Source of the DNA: Planctomycetales bacterium 4484_123
Lineage (GTDB): Bacteria > Planctomycetota > Phycisphaerae > SM23-33
Assembly: GCA_002049885.1 (NCBI GenBank)
Contig: MVCS01000061.1
Coordinates: forward strand, 1 to 11,852
DNA: 11,852 bases
Direction: 5' to 3'
Part shown: in pieces, positions 1 through 5,536 of the stretch
How positions within the stretch are numbered: the first letter of the stretch is position 1
How the letters are laid out: each line of letters opens with the position of its first letter
Position numbers and translations under genes: made by a program
Notes under the pieces: model-generated
The model's input: only the letters and a program-made list of their open reading frames with translations
Told to the model about the DNA's origin: nothing
The model's database searches: none

Positions 1-208
1 TTCAAGGCGCACGCTGGTATCAACTTCCTTGATAACCACCGTGGTGCCGTTGTGCAATTGCAACGCTTGCCCAACTTTCAGGCCGTTGGCAGGACCGGCA
101 CCTCCACGCCGCCGCCGGGGCCATCCGCAAGCAGCACGGCCTGGGGCCGTTGAAGTAGCCCCCACTGACGCCGGCTGCGAACGGGCCCGTGCAAGACTCA
201 CCGGCTGG
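1..208. other. Left-edge region without a confident gene
   Basis: No convincing start or domain is seen on the plus strand; the open frame that runs upstream of the next gene is low-complexity in this stretch. On the minus strand one frame is open from about position 201 to the window edge. Its last residues, read from roughly position 81 down to 1, include LKVGQALQLHNGTTVV followed by KEVDTSVRLE. That resembles the segment of SlyD-type FKBP peptidyl-prolyl isomerases just before their NHPLAG motif. The upstream part of the same frame is arginine/glycine/alanine-rich and looks non-coding, and no Shine-Dalgarno site precedes it. A gene fragment cut by the window edge is possible but unproven. 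Confidence 0.25.
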
Positions 209-238
209 TTGTCAACACGTCCGAGCAGGCTTTATGCT
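209..238 (+). promoter_or_regulatory. Putative sigma-70-type promoter for the DUF2520 gene
   Basis: TTGTCA at 209-214 (one mismatch to TTGACA) and TATGCT at 233-238 (four of six to TATAAT) are separated by 18 nt. Transcription would start near 245, giving a leader of about 18 nt that carries the GGAGG ribosome site at 250-254. The -35 box lies in the short dyad GTTG-T-CAAC (208-216). This is a sequence match only. Confidence 0.5.
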
Positions 239-262
239 TCCTGCCGGCTGGAGGTATCCACC

Positions 263-1150
263 GTGAGTGACAAGCCAAGCATCGCCATCATCGGCCCGGG
301 GGTGGTGGGAACGACCCTGGGCATACTGGCCGCCCGGGCGGGCTACGAGGTCGCCGCCGTGGCCGGCCGGTCGGACCGGCACGCTCGGGCCGCAGCCGAG
401 CGAATCGGGCCGGCAATCCGGGCCACCACTGCCGTCGAGGCAGCCCGGGCTGCGAAACTGGTCTTGCTGACGGTGCCCGACGACGCCGTCGAGCCGCTCT
501 GCCAGGAGTTGGCCCGGGCGGGCGTGCCCGGACCGGGGGCCGTCCTGGCCCACTGCTCGGGCGCCCTGAGCAGTGAGGTACTCACGCCGGCCCGCCGACT
601 TGGCGCCGCCGTCGGCTCGATGCACCCGCTCCAGACCTTTCCCAACGTGGCCGCCGGCCTGGAAAGGGCGCCGGGTGCGTTCTTCTTCTGCGAGGGCGAC
701 GAGCGGGCCGTGGAGACCCTGGAGGCCCTGGCCCGCGCCATCGGCGGCAAGGCGGTGCGCATCACTTCAACCGACAAGCTGCTGTACCACGCCGCCGCCG
801 TGATGGCCTGCAACTACCTCACCGCCCTGCTGGATGCGGCCCTGACCGTCGCCGGCCACGCCGGCATCCCGCCCGAGCAGGCACTTGAGGCACTACAACC
901 CCTCGTCCGGGCCACCATCGACAACGTCTTCGCCGCAGGACCGGCGTCGGCATTGACCGGCCCCATCGCCCGCGGTGATTGCCGCCTCATCGACAGACAA
1001 TACCGCCGCCTGGCCCAAGCCGACGCCCGCCTGGGCGAACTCTACGCCGCAGTGGGTCTCTGGACCGTGGAGCTGGCTCTGGTCAAGGGTAGCATCAGCC
1101 CCCAGCAGGCCGAACGCCTGCGGAAGATACTCAGGCACCGCCCCAGTTAG
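263..1150 (+). CDS. Rossmann-like/DUF2520 domain protein (putative NAD(P)-dependent oxidoreductase)
   Basis: This is a 295-aa cytosolic protein of the family with an N-terminal Rossmann-like domain and a C-terminal helical DUF2520 domain, related in fold to F420/NADP-type and 6-phosphogluconate-type dehydrogenases. The substrate is not known. A dinucleotide-binding GPGVVG motif lies at residues 11-16. The second half of the Rossmann fold contains LLTVPDDAV, then HCSG at about 97-100 and the family-typical GSMHPLQTF at 118-126. The rest is helical, with STDKLLYHAAAV and a Gln/Arg-rich C-terminus. Length matches the usual 280-300 aa. The GTG start at 263 is chosen because GGAGG (250-254) sits 8 nt upstream and the fold begins directly after it; the frame is open further upstream to position 29, but that part is low-complexity. 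The stop overlaps the stop of the convergent hydrolase gene by 4 nt. The family call is firm; the biochemical role is not. Confidence 0.88.
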   Translation: MSDKPSIAIIGPGVVGTTLGILAARAGYEVAAVAGRSDRHARAAAERIGPAIRATTAVEAARAAKLVLLTVPDDAVEPLCQELARAGVPGPGAVLAHCSGALSSEVLTPARRLGAAVGSMHPLQTFPNVAAGLERAPGAFFFCEGDERAVETLEALARAIGGKAVRITSTDKLLYHAAAVMACNYLTALLDAALTVAGHAGIPPEQALEALQPLVRATIDNVFAAGPASALTGPIARGDCRLIDRQYRRLAQADARLGELYAAVGLWTVELALVKGSISPQQAERLRKILRHRPS

Positions 1151-2262
1151 CGCCGCGCCCGGCCAGCGCGGGGCTTCCCGGCCGGCCCGGTGCTCGGGAC
1201 CAGGACCGCCTCGGTCAGGAGCCGCAGCGCCTTGCCGACCCTGGCCCAGCCGCGGAGTCGGGCGTCGTTCCAACTGACCACCAGGTCCAGGGAGGGTATG
1301 ACGGCCATGGCCCGAGGCCCGCCGTGCCCGAAGGCGCCGTAGGCGTCGGTTGGGACGCCCGGCCAGAGCCGCCTGCCCTTTTCGTCCAGGCCGTTGAGCC
1401 ACCACAGGAAGCTGTAACTGCCGCGGTGCGGGCACTGGTTGTCGGGTATGCTGCCCGAGCCGATGGACCGCTGGTGAGGGATCATCTGGGCCTTCTTCCT
1501 GCTCGCCCGGGGCAGCGAGGCCGGCAACGGGGAGGTCACGGCCATGATGGCGTGTTTCCGACCGATGAGCTGCTTGCCGCGCCAGTTGCCCTTTCGCAGG
1601 TACAGCAGCCCGAAGCGGCAAAAGTCGCGGGGCGAGACGGCCAGCCGGCCCGCCCGGTCGCGGGTGCCGAAGGCCATGAACGTCGGCCGGTCCTGGCAGC
1701 CCAGCGGCCCGGCGAGCATGGGCCGGAGGACCTTCGCGTCCACCGTGCGACAGGTCGCGCCATAGACCTTCAGGAACAGCGTGTCCCAGAACAGGGCCAT
1801 CTGCCAGTCGTTGTAGCAGAAGGCCGTCCCGGGTTTCTCGACCAGGCCGTAGCAGGAGGTCTGGTTGGCCATGTGGCGGAAGGTGATCGCCCGGTCCTTG
1901 TGGCCGAGTGCTGCGTTGATGTCCGCCAGCCTGGGCTCCCATTCGGCCACCTTCTGGTCCAGGCTCGGGAGCTTGCCCAGTTCGATGGCCTTGAAGAGAA
2001 AGTGGCTGTACCAGGGCTTGGCGGCGGAGGCCACGTCCCCGCGGCGCTTGTAGTCGCCCCAGGTATAGACCAGGCAGCCGTGCCGGACCACACAGCCCCT
2101 CCCGCCCGTGAACTCGCTGAAGGCCGCCAGTTTCCGGGCGTCCATGCCCACCGCCGCGGGTGGCTTCCTTGTCCAACTTTTGCCGGGATACACCGTCTCT
2201 GCCGCCATGGCGCACCTCGCCGCTGCCATAGCCACCAACAGCATCAGCCCCCATGCTCGCAT
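1147..2262 (-). CDS. Secreted serine hydrolase, beta-lactamase/penicillin-binding (class C-like) family
   Basis: This is a 371-aa protein with an N-terminal signal peptide (about residues 1-21, hydrophobic core LMLLVAMAAA, cleavage near AMAA), so it probably acts outside the cytoplasmic membrane. The class C/DD-peptidase-type signatures are visible: SAAK at 79-82 (SxxK nucleophile Ser79 and Lys82) within DVASAAKPW, YND at 150-152 in the position of the YxN motif, and HGG at 313-315 in place of KTG, followed by AMAVIPSLDLVVSWND. This pattern is typical of the broad 'serine hydrolase' group (PF00144). The substrate could be an ester, amide or peptidoglycan peptide and cannot be told. The ATG at 2262 is chosen because GGAGG lies 7 nt upstream (2270-2274) and the signal peptide begins there; an in-frame extension to 2400 has no such support. 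Seven cysteines in the mature part hint at disulfides. It lies downstream of a PEP-CTERM gene but behind a terminator, so it is probably transcribed separately. Confidence 0.85.
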   Translation of the reverse strand: MRAWGLMLLVAMAAARCAMAAETVYPGKSWTRKPPAAVGMDARKLAAFSEFTGGRGCVVRHGCLVYTWGDYKRRGDVASAAKPWYSHFLFKAIELGKLPSLDQKVAEWEPRLADINAALGHKDRAITFRHMANQTSCYGLVEKPGTAFCYNDWQMALFWDTLFLKVYGATCRTVDAKVLRPMLAGPLGCQDRPTFMAFGTRDRAGRLAVSPRDFCRFGLLYLRKGNWRGKQLIGRKHAIMAVTSPLPASLPRASRKKAQMIPHQRSIGSGSIPDNQCPHRGSYSFLWWLNGLDEKGRRLWPGVPTDAYGAFGHGGPRAMAVIPSLDLVVSWNDARLRGWARVGKALRLLTEAVLVPSTGPAGKPRAGRARR

Positions 2263-2312
2263 CACTGCGCCTCCGGGGCGATTCTGCATCGCCGTCGGGA
2301 CAGGAAGCAATC

Positions 2313-2351
2313 GCAGAAGAAGCCCGGCCATCCTTTTCGATGGTCGGGCTT
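2313..2351 (-). terminator. Intrinsic terminator after the PEP-CTERM gene ending at 2427
   Basis: AAGCCCGGCCATC (2320-2332) and GATGGTCGGGCTT (2339-2351) form a 13-bp stem with one non-Watson-Crick pair, around a 6-nt loop. Read on the minus strand, the hairpin is followed by the pyrimidine-rich tail CTTCT. It lies 76 nt after the stop of the PEP-CTERM gene and 58 nt before the hydrolase start. It would end PEP-CTERM transcripts and separate the hydrolase from them. The tail is only moderately U-rich. Confidence 0.65.
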
Positions 2352-2426
2352 CCATCTCACCGGGACGAGGGAGACGAGCGAGGTCGCCATTCGGTGCCAC
2401 CGCACCTCAGGGCACCGATTGATTGA

Positions 2427-3125
2427 CTATCGTCGGCGGCGCCGGGCCAGCAGGGCCGCCGAGCCGAGCACAATCAGGCCGAGGCTGGCCGGCTCGGGCA
2501 CCGGCCGCTGCCGCAGGGTGAAATCCGAGTCGCAACGACTCAGGTCGATGTCGATGAACAGGCCCCCGGCGATCAGGCCTGGCGTATAGGCCGCACCGGC
2601 GGCCACCACTCCGCCGTCAACGGCCAGGCTGCTCACGTGGTCGGCGTCCGGCCAGGTGGCCTGCTGCGGGCCCCAGTTCTTGTTGACGAAGGGACTGGTG
2701 TCGAAGCCGCTGGCATCGGTGGCGGCCTTGTCGAAGGCCGCGGCCGTGTCGAGCAGATCCCAGCGGTAGCCGGTCCAGTCCACGCCGGTGCGGTTGCGGA
2801 TGAGCTCGTCTCTGATCTCAATGGTGGCCACGGTCTGGCCGTCGGCCAGGCGCTGGCGGAAGCGAATGAGCCTGGGCGCAAAGTCGCCCCCGGATGGCGG
2901 GTCGTAGAAGCCCTTGGCGATCTCGATGCGGGCGGACGAATCGCTCACCAGGTCCACCACGATACCGTTGTGGACGCCATCGGGCAGGATGGCACTCCAG
3001 CCCGAGTCGTTGCCGAAGATGTCCACGATGGGCACCTCGAGGTCCGCGAAAGCGACGGGAGCCAAAGCAAGGATCAAGAAGAGGGGAACTGCGCGTGCGA
3101 GCAAGACTGATCGACTGAGCCTCAT
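2427..3125 (-). CDS. PEP-CTERM sorting domain-containing secreted protein (paralogue 1)
   Basis: This is a 232-aa exported protein of unknown function. A signal peptide spans about residues 1-27 (hydrophobic LFLILALAPVAFA, then D). The mature domain has a GNDSGW start at 38-43, a beta-rich middle, and NRTGVDW at 111-117 followed by RWDLL and TAAAFD. The C-terminus is a classical PEP-CTERM tail: VPEP at 209-212, hydrophobic stretch at about 215-227, and five arginines at the end. In that system an exosortase recognises the motif and processes the protein during envelope or matrix sorting; no exosortase gene is in the window. The ATG at 3125 has TCCTCC (GGAGGA on the coding strand) 7 nt upstream at 3133-3138, and an extension to 3257 lacks a signal peptide. 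The next gene upstream is a clear paralogue. A terminator follows the stop. Confidence 0.88.
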   Translation of the reverse strand: MRLSRSVLLARAVPLFLILALAPVAFADLEVPIVDIFGNDSGWSAILPDGVHNGIVVDLVSDSSARIEIAKGFYDPPSGGDFAPRLIRFRQRLADGQTVATIEIRDELIRNRTGVDWTGYRWDLLDTAAAFDKAATDASGFDTSPFVNKNWGPQQATWPDADHVSSLAVDGGVVAAGAAYTPGLIAGGLFIDIDLSRCDSDFTLRQRPVPEPASLGLIVLGSAALLARRRRR

Positions 3126-3201
3126 GGTACGGTCCTCCTGGGAACCTCCTGCACCCGCCCCGCCAGCGGCGGCGCGGTGCCATAATGCGAGCAGCCCGTC
3201 C

Positions 3202-3281
3202 CTCGGCCGGCATACACACCGGCCGGGACGTCTCGCCAGCAGGAACGTACGATTCAATTCTCCCCCGGGCCACCGGCCCGG
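3202..3281. other. Two GC-rich hairpins between the PEP-CTERM paralogues
   Basis: CCGGGCC (3265-3271) and GGCCCGG (3275-3281) form a perfect 7-bp stem with a 3-nt loop. CGGCCGG (3204-3210) and CCGGCCG (3219-3225) form a second perfect 7-bp stem with an 8-nt loop. Both lie in the 201-nt gap on the minus-strand path from the upstream to the downstream PEP-CTERM gene. Neither is followed by a U-tract, so they may be Rho-dependent stops, attenuating or stabilising structures, or chance in GC-rich DNA. Confidence 0.35.
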
Positions 3282-3326
3282 AAAGGAATCGGGCCATCCA
3301 TGCTCACGTCGTCCGGATGCCGGGGT

Positions 3327-3962
3327 CTATCGGCGGCGGCGACGAAGGGCCAGGCCCGCCGCGCCTAACGCCAGCAGCGCCAGTGACGCCGGCTCGGGCA
3401 GGACCTGTTCTTTCAGGTCGAAGTCGTCGCTGGCGCGAATGACCAGCCCGCCGCTTGGCGAGAAGGTTGCCCCGTCGGCCACGCCGGGCGCCCCGGCCGC
3501 CGCGATGGTGCCGTAGCCGCCGCTGCGGGGGGAATAGCCGTTCCAGCCGGGAAACTCTGGCGAGACGGTCCACCCGGCCGAGGCGACGGCGTCAAAGGCG
3601 GCCGTGGACTGAAAGATGTCCCAGCGGAACAGGTTCCAGGCCACGCCGGTGTGATTGTCGATGACCTCATGGTCGATGATAATGGTCCCCACGGCGGTGC
3701 CGTGGCGGACAAAGCTCAGGTGGGCGACGGGGAAATCGACCTGGCTGCCCTGCACGGTCGCCGGGCCGAAATCCTTGTCAATGGCGATCCGCACGAAGTC
3801 GCCCTGGAGGTTCACCTCCAGCACGGTCACCCCCATGTCCACTCCCGACGGGAGCGTTTCGACCGACCAACCCGAGTTGCCCAGCAGAATGAGATCTGCC
3901 TGGACCGGCAGCGACAAACAGGCCAACAAGAGTAAAGCCGAGCAGAGCACTCTGAGCTTCAT
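3327..3962 (-). CDS. PEP-CTERM sorting domain-containing secreted protein (paralogue 2)
   Basis: This is a 211-aa exported protein, function unknown. A signal peptide covers about residues 1-22 (LLLLACLSLPVQA, then D). The mature part begins with LLGNSGW at 26-32 and contains NHTGVAW at 103-109, then FRWDIF and STAAFD. These blocks correspond to those of the downstream PEP-CTERM gene, which marks the two as tandem duplicates that have diverged. The C-terminal tail is LPEP at 188-191, hydrophobic stretch LALLALGAAGLAL, and five arginines. The ATG at 3962 is fixed by a strong AAGGAGG (rc of 3969-3975), 6 nt upstream. An open extension to 4199 has no signal peptide and is not used. It is preceded by a long leader that can fold. 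No catalytic motif is recognised, so a structural or matrix role is only a guess. Confidence 0.87.
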   Translation of the reverse strand: MKLRVLCSALLLLACLSLPVQADLILLGNSGWSVETLPSGVDMGVTVLEVNLQGDFVRIAIDKDFGPATVQGSQVDFPVAHLSFVRHGTAVGTIIIDHEVIDNHTGVAWNLFRWDIFQSTAAFDAVASAGWTVSPEFPGWNGYSPRSGGYGTIAAAGAPGVADGATFSPSGGLVIRASDDFDLKEQVLPEPASLALLALGAAGLALRRRRR

Positions 3963-3984
3963 CCCAAGCCTCCTTAAGCTCTTT

Positions 3985-4045
3985 TGGCACAGAGCCCGTC
4001 GAGCCGAGTCTCCCCTCCGTGGGCTCGGGCCGGGCTTTGATGCCA
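3985..4045 (-). promoter_or_regulatory. Foldable 5' leader of the PEP-CTERM gene at 3962, with competing stems
   Basis: In the leader upstream of the ATG at 3962, TGGCA (rc of 4041-4045) can pair with TGCCA (rc of 3985-3989). Inside that, GAGCCC (rc of 4021-4026) can pair with GGGCTC (rc of 3992-3997). The same GAGCC block can instead pair as CGAGCC (rc of 4022-4027) with GGCTCG (rc of 4000-4005). The two inner stems exclude each other, as in switching leaders. The sequence does not match a riboswitch class I recognise; I looked for c-di-GMP-I conserved bases and did not find them. Confidence 0.3.
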
Positions 4046-4362
4046 CAGCCGCAACGGGCGGCGCCGCTTGCAAGCTTCTCCAGGCCCCCTGCCAGGGAGC
4101 GAGCGAAATTGTACCCGTACAACGAACCACCAAGCTGGCCGCAATGGGCAGTAATTCACGGCGAGAAGGCCACCGTGTCCCACTCCGGCCAGATCTCACT
4201 GCCCTGAGATGACACCTCCAATAAGGACCATTTTACCGCAATGGCGGATTCCCGCAACCGGCAAAACCCGGGCGAGGCAGCCGACCTTGCATCGGGCCGG
4301 GGGTGCTGGCAATATGCCTGCAGCGCCCGCACGAGGCATCGCAGGCCCCGGAGCAGCAACCC
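4046..4362. other. Divergent intergenic region, otherwise without genes
   Basis: This is the rest of the 400-nt gap between the divergent PEP-CTERM gene (3962) and the kinase-like gene (4363). The open frames crossing it are N-terminal extensions or shadows without ribosome sites. Its middle (about 4100-4260) is less GC-rich than the flanking genes, as expected for promoter DNA. Apart from the dyad at 4109-4122 no clear element stands out. Confidence 0.5.
4109..4122. promoter_or_regulatory. Perfect dyad TTGTAC-CC-GTACAA, possible operator
   Basis: Two perfect 6-nt arms flank a 2-nt centre. On the minus strand the site includes most of TACAAT (rc of 4108-4113), a close match to a -10 box, about 145 nt upstream of the PEP-CTERM start at 3962. 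No good -35 box was found at 16-18 nt. An operator overlapping a promoter would look like this, but the regulator is unknown. Confidence 0.35.
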
Positions 4363-5487
4363 GTGCGCGTAGTGGTGACAGGACAGGTCGGTCTGGACAA
4401 GAAGGACTTTCTGCAGCGGGCGGTGGCGGCCGCCGAGCAGATGGGCCGGCGCTACAGGCTCTTCAACGTCGGCGACCGCATGTACGCCGAGGCGCCCGAC
4501 GTGCCGCCGGGAAGGATTCTGGAGCTGCCCCCCAGCCGGCTCAACGCCCTGCGGCGAAGCGTTTTCAAGGACCTCCTGGCCGAGGCATCGGCCGGGGACG
4601 ACATCGTGGTCAACACGCACGCCACTTTCAGATGGCGGCACGGGCTGTTCTACGCCTTCGACTATGACCAGATGAAGGCCCTCAACGCCGACCTGTACGT
4701 CACCCTGGTGGACAACGTTGACAGGGTGCACGCCCGCCTGGTCCGCGACGGACACACCGAACACACGCTGAAAGACCTGATGGTCTGGCGAGAAGAGGAG
4801 ATCCTGGCGACCGAACTGCTGGCCAATCTGGTCCGGGGCCACGGGCGCTTCTGCGTGCTGGCCCGAGGCAACGGCGATTCATCCGCGCGGACGCTAGCCC
4901 GGCTCATCGCCGCCAGCCACCTCAAGACGGCCTACCTGAGCTACCCCATGTCACACGTGGCCCACCACGGCCAGTTGCTGGCGGAGATCGAGCACTTCCG
5001 CGGCCAGGTGAAACGCCACTTCGTGTGCTTCGACCCCGCCGACCTGGACGAAAAGTACCTCGCACGCGAGGCCCTGGGTGCGGCCGAGCAGGGCCGGCGA
5101 TTCCTGACCCGAAATATCGACGGCGCCGAGGTGACCTTCGAGACGGCCGAAGTGCTGGGCATCCTCGGAGACATAGACGGGCAAATCTACGCCCGCGACT
5201 TCAAGCTCATCGACCAGTCGGAGCTGACCATCGCCTTCATCCCGCAGCTCCCGGCCGGCCCGGACGGCCATGCCCGCCCGGCCATCTCTTCCGGCGTGGA
5301 ACGCGAACTACAACACGCCCACGAGGCAGCCAAGGAGGTCTTCGTCATCTGGCGGCCACAGGCGGAGCCCTCCCCCTTCATCACGCAGACCGCCAACCGC
5401 GTCTTCCGCTCCACCGACGAGGCCGTCCGGTTCTTCCTGACCAACAACTACGTGCCCCCGCCGCCCTCGGGCAGGCTCTTCGAATAG
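4363..5487 (+). CDS. Adenylate kinase (AdkA)-like P-loop domain fused to a nucleoside 2-deoxyribosyltransferase-like domain
   Basis: This is a 374-aa soluble protein with two parts. Residues 1-180 resemble archaeal-type adenylate kinases: strand RVVVTG at the N-terminus, RYRLFNVGDRMYAEA after the first helix, IVVNTHATFRW near 81-91, LNADLYVTLVDN near 107-118, and a helical RDGHTEHTLKDL lid-like region. The P-loop is degenerate: GQVGLDKKD at 7-15 keeps Lys13 but lacks the Gly before it and the Ser/Thr after it. Residues 186-345 resemble the nucleoside 2-deoxyribosyltransferase/DRHyd fold: AYLSYPMSH at 190-198, QIYARDFKLIDQSELTIAF around 274-292, and SSGVEREL at 309-316, where Glu315 is in the usual place of the catalytic Glu. 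The C-terminus is a proline-rich tail. The start GTG 4363 is chosen for GGAG (4350-4353) 9 nt upstream and because the first beta-strand begins there; GTG 4303 is the alternative. It stands alone, converging on the M50 gene. The reaction is unknown; cleavage or modification of a nucleotide is an inference from the fold. Confidence 0.75.
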   Translation: MRVVVTGQVGLDKKDFLQRAVAAAEQMGRRYRLFNVGDRMYAEAPDVPPGRILELPPSRLNALRRSVFKDLLAEASAGDDIVVNTHATFRWRHGLFYAFDYDQMKALNADLYVTLVDNVDRVHARLVRDGHTEHTLKDLMVWREEEILATELLANLVRGHGRFCVLARGNGDSSARTLARLIAASHLKTAYLSYPMSHVAHHGQLLAEIEHFRGQVKRHFVCFDPADLDEKYLAREALGAAEQGRRFLTRNIDGAEVTFETAEVLGILGDIDGQIYARDFKLIDQSELTIAFIPQLPAGPDGHARPAISSGVERELQHAHEAAKEVFVIWRPQAEPSPFITQTANRVFRSTDEAVRFFLTNNYVPPPPSGRLFE

Positions 5488-5514
5488 CCCCGGGCCCGCC
5501 CCGCCCGGAGCCGA

Positions 5515-5530
5515 CCCGGCCGCGGCCGGG
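5515..5530. terminator. 16-bp perfect palindrome between convergent genes
   Basis: CCCGGCCGCGGCCGGG is a perfect palindrome in the 49-nt gap between two convergent stop codons (5487 and 5537). As RNA it gives a 6-bp GC stem with a CGCG loop in either direction. No U-tract follows on either strand, so a bidirectional terminator is plausible from position rather than proven. Confidence 0.35.
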
Positions 5531-5536
5531 CGACCC

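Noticed and set aside
893..2254. Long minus-strand frame overlapping the hydrolase and the DUF2520 gene
   Set aside because: Shadow of the hydrolase in another frame; its Gly/Arg/Pro-rich translation has no recognisable fold and it crosses the end of a real gene.
1324..2589. Plus-strand frame of about 420 codons opposite the hydrolase
   Set aside because: Antisense shadow. The hydrolase on the other strand has a signal peptide, ribosome site and catalytic motifs.
3963..4100. c-di-GMP-I riboswitch in the PEP-CTERM leader
   Set aside because: The conserved GCAAACC / ACGCAAAGCC-type core could not be found.
4287..4318. TTGCAT / TATGCC pair as promoter of the kinase-like gene
   Set aside because: The spacer is 20 nt and the boxes are weak matches.
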